A DNA stretch of 5,148 nt from NCBI GenBank assembly GCA_049684495.1, contig JBAVFZ010000297.1, forward strand, positions 1 through 5,148. Reading direction: 5' to 3'. Made by a program: the position numbers and the translations under genes. The notes beneath the pieces were generated by a model, which saw nothing but the letters and a program-made list of their open reading frames with translations, did no database searches and was not told where the DNA came from. This DNA comes from JAFGKK01 sp049684495. Its GTDB lineage: Bacteria; Chloroflexota; Anaerolineae; Anaerolineales; RBG-16-64-43. Shown here piece by piece: positions 1 through 4,970 of the stretch (positions within the stretch are counted from its first letter, which is position 1; the number at the start of each line of letters is the position of its first letter).

Positions 1-34
1 GAGGAGGGGTTAGAGGGTGGAGGGGTTAGGTCGG
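1..34. repeat. G-rich 16-bp tandem repeat, about two copies, cut by the window edge
   Basis: Bases 3-18 and 19-34 are two copies of a 16-bp unit. The first 11 bases of each copy (GGAGGGGTTAG) are identical and the last five diverge. The array may continue upstream of the window. The G strand holds several G runs close together (GGGG, GGG, GGGG flanked by GG), so a G-quadruplex is conceivable. No function is evident. The rest of the stretch to base 158 shows no gene. Confidence 0.55.
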
Positions 35-135
35 AAACATGGATCGGGCTCGGTTATCGAGTGCTTGGGAAAAATAATGAGCATACCCTTTAGTGTCGGT
101 GAGAGTGCACAAGCCGGCCAATGCGGATTCTGATA

Positions 136-144
136 TGCTATAGA
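136..144 (+). promoter_or_regulatory. weak candidate extended -10 promoter for the first gene
   Basis: The stretch TGCTATAGA matches an extended -10 element (TG-n-TATAnn, four of six hexamer bases) 14 bases before the ATG at 159. I see no convincing -35 hexamer at the proper distance. If it is used, transcription would start near 151 and leave only about 8 untranslated bases. The call is tentative and rests only on motif similarity. Confidence 0.2.
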
Positions 145-158
145 GTGGATGGCATTCT

Positions 159-947
159 ATGTCCCAAACCCCTGCCTTTTACTTCGACATCCTCGAAAAT
201 CTCGCCCAGGGCCGATGCCCGGCGTGTGAACTCGTCCGGCAGAAGCCGTTGCATTACATCGATCACGCGTTGTACGGGCTGGTGACCGACCCCTCCGCGC
301 AGAATCTCTTCGCGGAGACGGGCGGATACTGCCGCCGGCATGCCGGGATGCTCCTCGCGATCCCCTGGGGCTCGGCGCTGGGCGTCGCCATTCTCTACAA
401 CCGGCTGGTCGAGGATGCGGCGGAGCAGCTCAAGGCGGACCGGGGAGCGGGCGCCGGCCATCCGAAGCGCGGCAGAATTTCCATTAATCCATTTTCCCGG
501 AAGGAGCGGAAGGATCCCTTGGCCCGGGAGGATAACCCCGACTGTCTGGCGTGCAAGGTGGAACGGGAAACCGAGCAGGGAGTGCTGCACACCCTGGTGG
601 AAACGTTGCGCGCGGGCGACGCCCGCATGACCGAGGCGGTGGAAGGGAACGAGGGTTTCTGCCTGTACCACCTGGAGCTCGCGTTGGGGATCGATGCCGG
701 CGAAAAGGCGGGCCCGGTTCTACGGCGGCACGGGCTGCGCCGGGCGGAGCGGCTGCTGGCCGAGCTGAAAGAGTTCATCCGCAAGTCCGATTACCGGTTC
801 ACCCGGGAGCAAATGGGCGGAGAGGGAGACAGCTGGATGCGGGCGGTGGCCTGGGTGACGGGGGTGAGCCTGGAAAAGGAAGACCGCGCTTTTTCTCCGG
901 GCGAATTAAAAAGAAGAATGCGCGGAGAGAATCCCTCCGGAGAATAG
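159..947 (+). CDS. Uncharacterised protein with two CxxC/CxxH modules (DUF6062-like)
   Basis: This encodes 262 residues of unknown function. The sequence shows two similar modules. The first has C20-P-A-C23 followed by C58-R-R-H61 in a GGYCRRHAG context. The second has C129-L-A-C132 followed by C168-L-Y-H171 in an NEGFCLYHL context. Each pair could bind one metal ion, probably zinc, or an iron-sulfur cluster. A basic, glycine-rich linker (about 95-118) separates them, and the C-terminus is charged and helical-looking. No signal peptide or membrane segment is visible, so it is probably cytoplasmic. The layout resembles the family I remember as DUF6062, common in Chloroflexota; this is recall, not a search. 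The ATG at 159 is chosen because the only nearby upstream in-frame ATG (135) is followed two codons later by a stop. Its ribosome binding site is weak (GTGGATGG). It ends 15 bases before the -35 of the pyr promoter, so it is probably a separate unit whose transcripts would reach the same downstream terminators. Nothing links it to pyrimidine synthesis beyond position. Confidence 0.85.
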   Translation: MSQTPAFYFDILENLAQGRCPACELVRQKPLHYIDHALYGLVTDPSAQNLFAETGGYCRRHAGMLLAIPWGSALGVAILYNRLVEDAAEQLKADRGAGAGHPKRGRISINPFSRKERKDPLAREDNPDCLACKVERETEQGVLHTLVETLRAGDARMTEAVEGNEGFCLYHLELALGIDAGEKAGPVLRRHGLRRAERLLAELKEFIRKSDYRFTREQMGGEGDSWMRAVAWVTGVSLEKEDRAFSPGELKRRMRGENPSGE

Positions 948-953
948 CTCCGG
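937..953 (+). other. Hairpin across the stop codon of the first gene
   Basis: CCGGAG (937-942) can pair with CTCCGG (948-953) around a five-base loop, AATAG, that contains the TAG stop. A following GGAGG (955-959) adds symmetry with CCTCC (934-938). There is no T-run after it, so it is not a standard intrinsic terminator. It lies just upstream of the -35 hexamer at 963 and could be a mild 3' hairpin or an operator; its role is unknown. Confidence 0.35.
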
Positions 954-962
954 CGGAGGCGC

Positions 963-990
963 TTGACGAAAAAGAAATTCCGCCTATAAT
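963..990 (+). promoter_or_regulatory. Strong sigma70-type promoter of the pyr cluster
   Basis: TTGACG at 963-968 matches the -35 consensus at five of six positions. TATAAT at 985-990 is a perfect -10, and the spacer is 16 bp. Transcription should begin near 997-1000, practically at the ATG of a short leader ORF. The promoter lies in front of two terminators and then pyrC, so every transcript from it must pass both terminators to express pyrC. Confidence 0.8.
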
Positions 991-999
991 TCGCGCGGC

Positions 1000-1083
1000 A
1001 TGAAGAAGATACTCCTCCGGAACCTCTCCAACGCCCGAAAGGGGATCATCCCCCGCGCGGGCGTTTTGTTTTTTCTGCCCTGA
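1000..1083 (+). CDS. Putative 27-residue attenuator leader peptide upstream of pyrC
   Basis: This is a short ORF (ATG 1000, TGA 1081-1083), basic at the N-terminus (MKKILLRN) and ending in hydrophobic GVLFFLP. Its ATG lies only a few bases after the predicted transcription start, so it would be translated from a leaderless or nearly leaderless RNA; no ribosome binding site is possible. The first terminator hairpin lies entirely inside the ORF. The stop codon sits two bases before the second terminator stem, so a ribosome finishing the peptide would cover that stem. In the enteric pyrBI leader, known to be controlled by UTP, the leader ORF similarly runs through the terminator. Translation here is inferred from position only; the product probably has no function as a protein. 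It could be a chance ORF, since it is short and no homologue is recognised. Confidence 0.4.
   Translation: MKKILLRNLSNARKGIIPRAGVLFFLP
1030..1074 (+). terminator. First intrinsic terminator (attenuator) in the pyrC leader
   Basis: AACGCCCG (1030-1037) pairs perfectly with CGGGCGTT (1058-1065). Inside, GGGGA (1041-1045) pairs with TCCCC (1049-1053). The stem is followed at once by a T-rich run, TTTTGTTTTTT (1064-1074). It lies downstream of the promoter and upstream of pyrC, so it should stop most transcription unless overridden. It also lies within the leader ORF, so a translating ribosome would open it. Confidence 0.85.
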
Positions 1084-1084
1084 C

Positions 1085-1110
1085 AAGAGAGCCGAATGGC
1101 TCTCTTTTTT
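1085..1110 (+). terminator. Second intrinsic terminator in the pyrC leader
   Basis: A perfect 9-bp stem, AAGAGAGCC (1085-1093) with GGCTCTCTT (1098-1106), encloses a GAAT loop and runs into six T's (1105-1110) and further pyrimidines. It starts two bases after the leader ORF stop and ends about 20 bases before the pyrC ATG. It can serve both as an attenuator and as the end of read-through from the first gene. A short competing pairing (CTCTC 1024-1028 with GAGAG 1087-1091) is possible but weak. Confidence 0.88.
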
Positions 1111-1116
1111 CTTTCT

Positions 1117-1129
1117 GCGGGGATGCCGC
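1117..1129 (+). promoter_or_regulatory. pyrC ribosome binding region with possible sequestration
   Basis: The only purine-rich stretch before the pyrC ATG is GCGGGGA (1117-1123), a mediocre Shine-Dalgarno sequence. It can fold locally (GCGG 1117-1120 with CCGC 1126-1129). It could also pair, with one bulged C, with ATCCCCCGC (1048-1056), the 3' part of the first terminator's inner stem. Translation of pyrC may therefore also depend on leader folding; this is an inference from complementarity. Confidence 0.35.
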
Positions 1130-1130
1130 C

Positions 1131-2228
1131 ATGCTGCTCACACTTCCGGGATTGATCGATCCGCACGTCCATATGCGCGAGCCGGGCCAAACCCACAAGG
1201 AGGATTGGCAGACCGGAACCGCCGCCGCTCTCGCCGGCGGATTTACCTGTGTTTTGGCAATGCCCAACACCCAGCCGCCGCTGATTGACGCCCCGAGCCT
1301 GGAACAGGCGGAGGATTGCGCGCGCAAGAATGCGGTGTGCGATTACGGGCTCTTTCTCGGAGCCGGGAGCGAAACCGCGGAGACGGCCGCGGTGCTTGCC
1401 CCCAAGGCCATCGGATTGAAAATGTACCTCGGCCTGACCTTCGGCCCGCTGCAATTGAAGGACAAGGCCGTCCTCACCGCTCATATGGCAAAGTGGCCCG
1501 CCGCCAAACCGATCGTCGTGCATGCGGAGGGGCGCAAGATCGCGCTCGCCATCCGGATCGCCGCAGGGCTTAATCGCGGCATCCACATCGCGCATGTCAG
1601 CCGCAAGGCGGAGATCCTTCTGATTAAAGCCGCCAAGGAAAAAGGGCTCCGGGTCACCTGCGAGGTCACCCCGCATCATCTGTTCCTCACGGAGGAAGAT
1701 CTCCCGCGCATCGGCGCCGGGCGCGGGGAAGTGCGCCCCAAACTGGCGACGAAAATCGATCAGCAGGCGCTTTGGGAAAACCTGGCGGTGATCGACTGCT
1801 TTGCCACCGATCACGCGCCGCATACGCCGGCCGAAAAAGATGGAGAAAATCCCCCGCCGGGTTTTCCCGGTTTGGAAACCGCGCTGCCCCTTCTGCTGGG
1901 GGCGGTCCGCGAGGGCCGGTTGACGATCGAGGATATGCTCAAACGGATGCACGACAACCCCCGGCGCATCTTTTGCCTGCCCGAGCAATGGGCCACCCTG
2001 ATCCACGTCGACCTCGAGGACCGGTGGACGGTGCGCGGGGAATATCTCAAAACCCGGTGCGGCTGGACCCCCTTCGAAGGGATGAGCGTCCGTGGCCGGG
2101 TGATGAAGGTCGACCTGCGCGGCGTCACCGTCTACGAAGCGCCGTATGTCCTTGTGGATCCCGGTTTTGGAAAAAACCTCAGCAGCGGCATTCTTGCGCC
2201 CGACCCGGTCAAACCCATTCCGATGTAA
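1131..2228 (+). CDS. pyrC: Dihydroorotase, CAD (eukaryote-like) type
   Basis: This enzyme reversibly cyclises N-carbamoyl-L-aspartate to dihydroorotate, the third step of UMP synthesis, in the cytoplasm. The 365-residue protein has the complete amidohydrolase signature: H12-V-H14 and R16 in LIDPHVHMREPG, N46 in AMPNT, K97 in GLKMY (carboxylated-lysine metal bridge), H131, H155, and D227 with H231 in ATDHAPHT. Long blocks closely match the DHO domain of animal CAD as I remember it: the N-terminal PGLIDxHVH, LLIKAAKxxGL, HNPRRIF-like and WTPFEG segments. There is almost no N-terminal part before the HxH strand, as in the CAD domain and unlike most bacterial class I enzymes. The start at 1131 is forced because no in-frame start lies between it and the terminator. 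The mobile substrate loop keeps T103-F104. The residue before H155 is Ala154, where CAD has the cysteine reported to bind a third zinc; E178 is kept. It is the first gene after the double-terminator leader and is followed 62 bases later by pyrB. An A AAA AAC sequence near its end may allow frameshifting. Confidence 0.96.
   Translation: MLLTLPGLIDPHVHMREPGQTHKEDWQTGTAAALAGGFTCVLAMPNTQPPLIDAPSLEQAEDCARKNAVCDYGLFLGAGSETAETAAVLAPKAIGLKMYLGLTFGPLQLKDKAVLTAHMAKWPAAKPIVVHAEGRKIALAIRIAAGLNRGIHIAHVSRKAEILLIKAAKEKGLRVTCEVTPHHLFLTEEDLPRIGAGRGEVRPKLATKIDQQALWENLAVIDCFATDHAPHTPAEKDGENPPPGFPGLETALPLLLGAVREGRLTIEDMLKRMHDNPRRIFCLPEQWATLIHVDLEDRWTVRGEYLKTRCGWTPFEGMSVRGRVMKVDLRGVTVYEAPYVLVDPGFGKNLSSGILAPDPVKPIPM
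2171..2177 (+). other. Candidate -1 frameshift heptamer A AAA AAC
   Basis: The sequence is phased exactly as X-XXY-YYZ over the pyrC codons GGA-AAA-AAC (residues 347-349). A slip of one base back leads into the pyrB frame, which has no stop from there to the pyrB start, giving a predicted 719-residue DHO-ATC fusion with a 38-residue linker. A hairpin (AAGCC 2250-2254, GGCTT 2258-2262) lies too far downstream to be a classical stimulator. No direct evidence of use. Confidence 0.2.
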
Positions 2229-2277
2229 ATCCGGAGCGGGTCCGTCCTCAAGCCGCGGGCTTCGAGGGCGAAAATAG

Positions 2278-2293
2278 AAAGGAAGCGACGGTG
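2278..2293 (+). promoter_or_regulatory. Ribosome binding site fixing the pyrB GTG start
   Basis: AAAGGA (2278-2283) stands seven bases before GTG (2291-2293). It decides the start of pyrB, because the frame remains open far upstream inside pyrC and the next ATG (2355) has no purine-rich sequence before it. Confidence 0.7.
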
Positions 2294-3289
2294 TCCACCT
2301 ACATTCCCCCCACAGAGCGGCGCGAAAAGAGCCCGCACCTCCCGTTCGGCGACATGCGCCAGACCCCGTTCTACGGCAAAGACATCATCTCCGTCTCCCA
2401 GTTCGACCGGGGCGGCCTGGAGTACGTGTTCGGCGTGGCCGAGGAGATGCGTTCGATGGTCGAGCACGTCGGCACGTTCGACCTGCTCAAAGGCAAGATC
2501 CTGGCCAACCTGTTTTACGAACCGTCGACCCGCACGTCCTCCTCGTTCATGGCCGCGATGCAGCGGCTCGGCGGGAGCGTGATCCCGATCAACGAGGTGC
2601 GTTATTCCTCGGTGGCCAAGGGCGAATCACTTCCGGATACCGTGCGCACGCTCGAATCCTACGCCGATGTGATCGTCATCCGCCACCCGGACGTCGGCGC
2701 CGCCGCCACCGCCGCCCAGTACTGCCGCAAGCCCGTCATCAACGCCGGCGACGGCGTGGGCGAGCACCCCACCCAGGCGCTGCTGGACCTGTTCACGATC
2801 CGCGAGGAACTCGGGCGGACCGACCATCTCACCGTGACGATGCTCGGCGACCTGAAGTACGGCCGCACGGTGCACTCGCTCTCGCGGCTGCTCTCCCTGT
2901 TTGCGACCACGGTCCACTGCGTTTCACCGGACATCCTGCGCATGCCGCCGGACCTGGTGGCCGAACTGAAGGCGCGCGGGATGGCGATCCGGGAGCATGC
3001 CTCGCTCGAAGCGGTGCTGCCGGAAACCGATGTGCTGTATGTGACCCGCGTCCAGAAGGAGCGCTTCGAGGATCCGGCGGTGTACGAATCCGTCAAGGGC
3101 GCGTTCGTGCTCACGCCCGAGACCATGAAATCCGCCAAGGACCAGATGATCGTGATGCATCCGCTGCCGCGGGTCGGGGAAATCGCGATGGAGCTGGATG
3201 CCGATCCGCGCGCGGCATATTTCCGGCAGATGGAATACGGCCTCTACACCCGCATGGCGCTGCTGGCGATGGTGCTGGGGAAGGCGTGA
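2291..3289 (+). CDS. pyrB: Aspartate carbamoyltransferase, catalytic chain (CAD-like)
   Basis: This cytoplasmic enzyme condenses carbamoyl phosphate and L-aspartate to N-carbamoyl-aspartate, the committed step of pyrimidine synthesis. From the GTG start it has 332 residues, close to the usual size of the catalytic chain, with about 20 extra residues before the first conserved strand. Visible motifs are S79-T-R-T82 in FYEPSTRTSSSF (carbamoyl phosphate site), K110-G-E-S113 (loop reaching the neighbouring subunit), H159-P-T-Q162 in GEHPTQALLD, R192 in GRTVHS, R253-V-Q255 (aspartate loop) and H290-P-L-P-R294. The protein, especially NAGDGVGEHPTQALLD, DTDVLY-like and DPRAAYFRQ segments, is strikingly close to the ATC domain of animal CAD as remembered. 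No regulatory chain gene pyrI is next to it, so the enzyme is probably a trimer or part of a complex with PyrC; this is inference. It follows pyrC by 62 bases and is presumably co-transcribed. ATG 2355 is a possible but poorer start (311 residues). Confidence 0.96.
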   Translation: MSTYIPPTERREKSPHLPFGDMRQTPFYGKDIISVSQFDRGGLEYVFGVAEEMRSMVEHVGTFDLLKGKILANLFYEPSTRTSSSFMAAMQRLGGSVIPINEVRYSSVAKGESLPDTVRTLESYADVIVIRHPDVGAAATAAQYCRKPVINAGDGVGEHPTQALLDLFTIREELGRTDHLTVTMLGDLKYGRTVHSLSRLLSLFATTVHCVSPDILRMPPDLVAELKARGMAIREHASLEAVLPETDVLYVTRVQKERFEDPAVYESVKGAFVLTPETMKSAKDQMIVMHPLPRVGEIAMELDADPRAAYFRQMEYGLYTRMALLAMVLGKA

Positions 3290-3295
3290 AGACCG

Positions 3296-3323
3296 ACCAT
3301 GGACGATAGACCATAGACCATGG
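3296..3323 (-). repeat. Inverted copy of the GTCCATG-type heptamer repeat
   Basis: Read on the minus strand, this stretch is a chain of degenerate heptamers (GCCATG, GTCTATG, GTCTATC, GTCCATG), the same words as in the direct repeats at 3417-3548 but in opposite orientation. RNA from here could pair with any of the three direct units and form a large stem enclosing the AT-rich island. Confidence 0.75.
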
Positions 3324-3416
3324 CTGTAATTCTTTCTTGTTCCTCTGAAAGAGAACGAGGGTCACAGGTACAAAGATCGGTCTTTATAAATTATTTTCGA
3401 TGGCGGAACACCATTT

Positions 3417-3548
3417 TGTAACGCGAAACGGCCATGGTCCATCGTCTATGGTCCATGGTCTGTAACGCGAGACGGCCATGGTCCATCGTCTACGGTCCAT
3501 GGTCTGTAATGCGAAACGGCCATGGTCCATCGTCCATGGTCCATCGTC
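3417..3548 (+). repeat. Three 44-bp direct repeats built of GTCCATG/C heptamers
   Basis: The units are 3417-3460, 3461-3504 and 3505-3548, head to tail with no gap. Units 2 and 3 differ from unit 1 at two and three positions. Each consists of a 13-base spacer (TGTAACGCGAAAC in unit 1) and four degenerate heptamers (GGCCATG, GTCCATC, GTCTATG, GTCCATG in unit 1) plus GTC. CCATGG palindromes recur within. The array thus has two periods, 44 and 7. It resembles in style the short tandem heptamer repeats known between genes of filamentous cyanobacteria, but the words differ. The unit length is not a multiple of three and both strands give only low-complexity peptides, so it is not coding. Confidence 0.9.
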
Positions 3549-3557
3549 TGAAACAAT

Positions 3558-3563
3558 AAGGAG
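3558..3563 (+). promoter_or_regulatory. Ribosome binding site of pyrFE
   Basis: AAGGAG is a strong Shine-Dalgarno sequence, but it lies 12 bases from the ATG at 3576, longer than usual. It starts only 10 bases after the last 44-bp repeat. Confidence 0.65.
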
Positions 3564-3575
3564 AATCCCAACCGC

Positions 3576-4970
3576 ATGACCACATTCACCGATCTGCTCA
3601 ACGCCCGCGCCCGCGCGGCGCAATCCCTGCTCTGCGTCGGCCTGGATCCGCATCCGGATCTGCTTTCCGCCCCGTCCGCCGCCGCGGCGAAGGAATTCTG
3701 CCAGCGCATCATCCGCGAAACGGCGGACCTGGCGCTGGCCTTCAAGCCCAACATGGCGTTCTTCGAGGCGTTCGGCGCCGACGGCTACCGCGCGCTGGCG
3801 GACGTGATCGGCGAATGCCGCGCGCAGGGCGTCCCGGTGATCCTCGACGCCAAGCGCGGCGATATCGGCGATACCTCGAAGGCGTACGCGCGCATGGCGT
3901 TCGACACGCTCGGGGCGGACGCGATCACGGTTAATCCTTTCCTGGGCGGGGATTCGGTGGCGCCGTTCCTGGAAAAAGAGGAGCGCGGGGCGTTCATCCT
4001 CTGCCGCACCTCCAACCCGGGCGCGGCGGATTTGCAGCTGCTCCGGCTGGACGGTGTGCCGCTCTTCGAGCGGGTGGTCGGCCTGGCCCGGGCCTGGAAC
4101 ACGCGCGGCAACGTCGGGCTGGTCGTGGGCGCGACCGATCCGGCGGCGGTCGGGCGCGTGCGGACCCTCGCGCCGGACCTGTGGCTGCTCGTGCCGGGCG
4201 TGGGAGCGCAGGGAGGCGATCTGCGCGCGTCGCTGGAAGCCGGTTTGCGCGCCGACGGTTTGGGGATGCTGATTAACATTTCGCGCTCGCTGGCCAAGGC
4301 GGCCAGCCCGAGGACGGAGGCCGAGCTGCTGGTCGCGGTCATGCGCGAGGCGATGAAAGCCGCCAGGGGCGCAAAGCCCGGGCCATCGCCGGTAGTCCTC
4401 GAGGTGGCGGAAATTTTGAGCGCGTCCGGCTGCGTCAAGTTCGGCAATTTCACGCTCAAATCCGGGAAGCAGTCGCCGATCTATCTCGATCTCCGGCGGT
4501 TCGTTTCGCACCCGGATCTGCTGGCCCGCGCGGCGGCGGTGTATGTCCCGCTGCTTAAGGAGTTGTCTTTCGATCGGATCGCCGGGCTGCCCTACGCCGC
4601 GCTTCCAATCGCGACCGCGATCAGCCTGCAGACCGGCTGGCCGATGATCTACCCGCGCAAGGAAGTTAAAGAATACGGCACGAAGGCGCAGATTGAGGGC
4701 GAGTACAACGAGGGTGAACGGATCGCGATGATCGACGATGTGGTCACCACCGGCGGGGCGAAGCTTGAGGCGCTGGAAAAACTGCGCGGCGCGGGGCTGG
4801 TGGTCGAGGACCTGGTGGTGCTGGTCGACCGCGAATCCGGCGGCGCGGAAAGTTTGAAGGAAATGGGCGTCACGCTGCACGCCGCCGCGCGCCTGCGCGA
4901 CCTGCTCCCGATCTGGCAATCCCAGAACAAACTCACCGCCGAGCAGGTGAAGCAGGTGCTGGAGGGGTAA
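3576..4970 (+). CDS. pyrFE: Bifunctional OMP decarboxylase / orotate phosphoribosyltransferase (PyrF-PyrE fusion)
   Basis: One 464-residue protein carries the last two steps of UMP synthesis: the C-terminal half adds PRPP-derived phosphoribose to orotate, and the N-terminal half decarboxylates OMP to UMP. Residues 1 to about 265 form the decarboxylase barrel: K58 in AFKPN, the catalytic D91-A-K93-R-G-D96-I signature, TVNPFLGGDS, RTSNPGA, VPGVGAQGGD and NISRSL (phosphate-binding end). The length and the NPxLGxDS and RTSNPG motifs fit the type 2 PyrF subfamily. Residues from about 272 to 464 form the transferase: KFGNFTLKSGKQSPIYLDLR, R361-K362-E-V-K365-E-Y-G-T (flexible catalytic loop) and the PRPP loop M385-I-D-D-V-V-T-T-G-G394. 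This half resembles the OPRT domain of animal UMP synthase, including KEYGTK and LVDRESGG-like blocks. The domain order (PyrF then PyrE) is the reverse of animal UMP synthase and like that reported for trypanosomatids. Both active sites look complete. It lies 286 bases after pyrB, behind the repeat array. Confidence 0.96.
   Translation: MTTFTDLLNARARAAQSLLCVGLDPHPDLLSAPSAAAAKEFCQRIIRETADLALAFKPNMAFFEAFGADGYRALADVIGECRAQGVPVILDAKRGDIGDTSKAYARMAFDTLGADAITVNPFLGGDSVAPFLEKEERGAFILCRTSNPGAADLQLLRLDGVPLFERVVGLARAWNTRGNVGLVVGATDPAAVGRVRTLAPDLWLLVPGVGAQGGDLRASLEAGLRADGLGMLINISRSLAKAASPRTEAELLVAVMREAMKAARGAKPGPSPVVLEVAEILSASGCVKFGNFTLKSGKQSPIYLDLRRFVSHPDLLARAAAVYVPLLKELSFDRIAGLPYAALPIATAISLQTGWPMIYPRKEVKEYGTKAQIEGEYNEGERIAMIDDVVTTGGAKLEALEKLRGAGLVVEDLVVLVDRESGGAESLKEMGVTLHAAARLRDLLPIWQSQNKLTAEQVKQVLEG

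Larger units (their letters stand above)
3290..3575. other. Repeat-rich gap between pyrB and pyrFE
   Basis: No gene is supported here. It holds an inverted copy of a heptamer repeat directly after the pyrB stop, an AT-rich island at 3381-3401 in otherwise GC-rich DNA, and three 44-bp direct repeats up to 27 bases before the pyrFE start. TATAAA at 3385-3390 could be a -10 for pyrFE, but I find no good -35. Hairpins at 3339-3356 and 3372-3385 are short and lack a T-run, so no intrinsic terminator is called. Whether pyrFE is co-transcribed with pyrB is open. Confidence 0.6.

Noticed and set aside
997..1110. PyrR-binding attenuator
   Set aside because: I looked for the conserved PyrR loop (UCC-n-G-n-GAGG type) and found no convincing match in the leader; pyrR is also not in the window.
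984..2006. 340-codon open frame on the minus strand
   Set aside because: It is antisense to pyrC and the leader terminators, with no recognisable motif.
1772..2290. N-terminal extension of pyrB far into pyrC
   Set aside because: The frame is open, but the peptide overlaps the conserved end of pyrC in another frame and has no ATCase similarity. The GTG at 2291 has a good ribosome binding site. Kept only as the frameshift hypothesis.
3339..3398. Intrinsic terminator for pyrB
   Set aside because: The hairpins (GTTCCTCT with AGAGAAC; AAAGA with TCTTT) are short or bulged and not followed by a proper T-run.
3400..3465. Small ORF of 21 codons entering the first 44-bp repeat
   Set aside because: It has no ribosome binding site, consists mostly of repeat-encoded residues, and the 44-bp period breaks the frame.
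3417..3548. CRISPR array
   Set aside because: The 44-bp units are contiguous and almost identical throughout, with no unique spacers and no cas genes.
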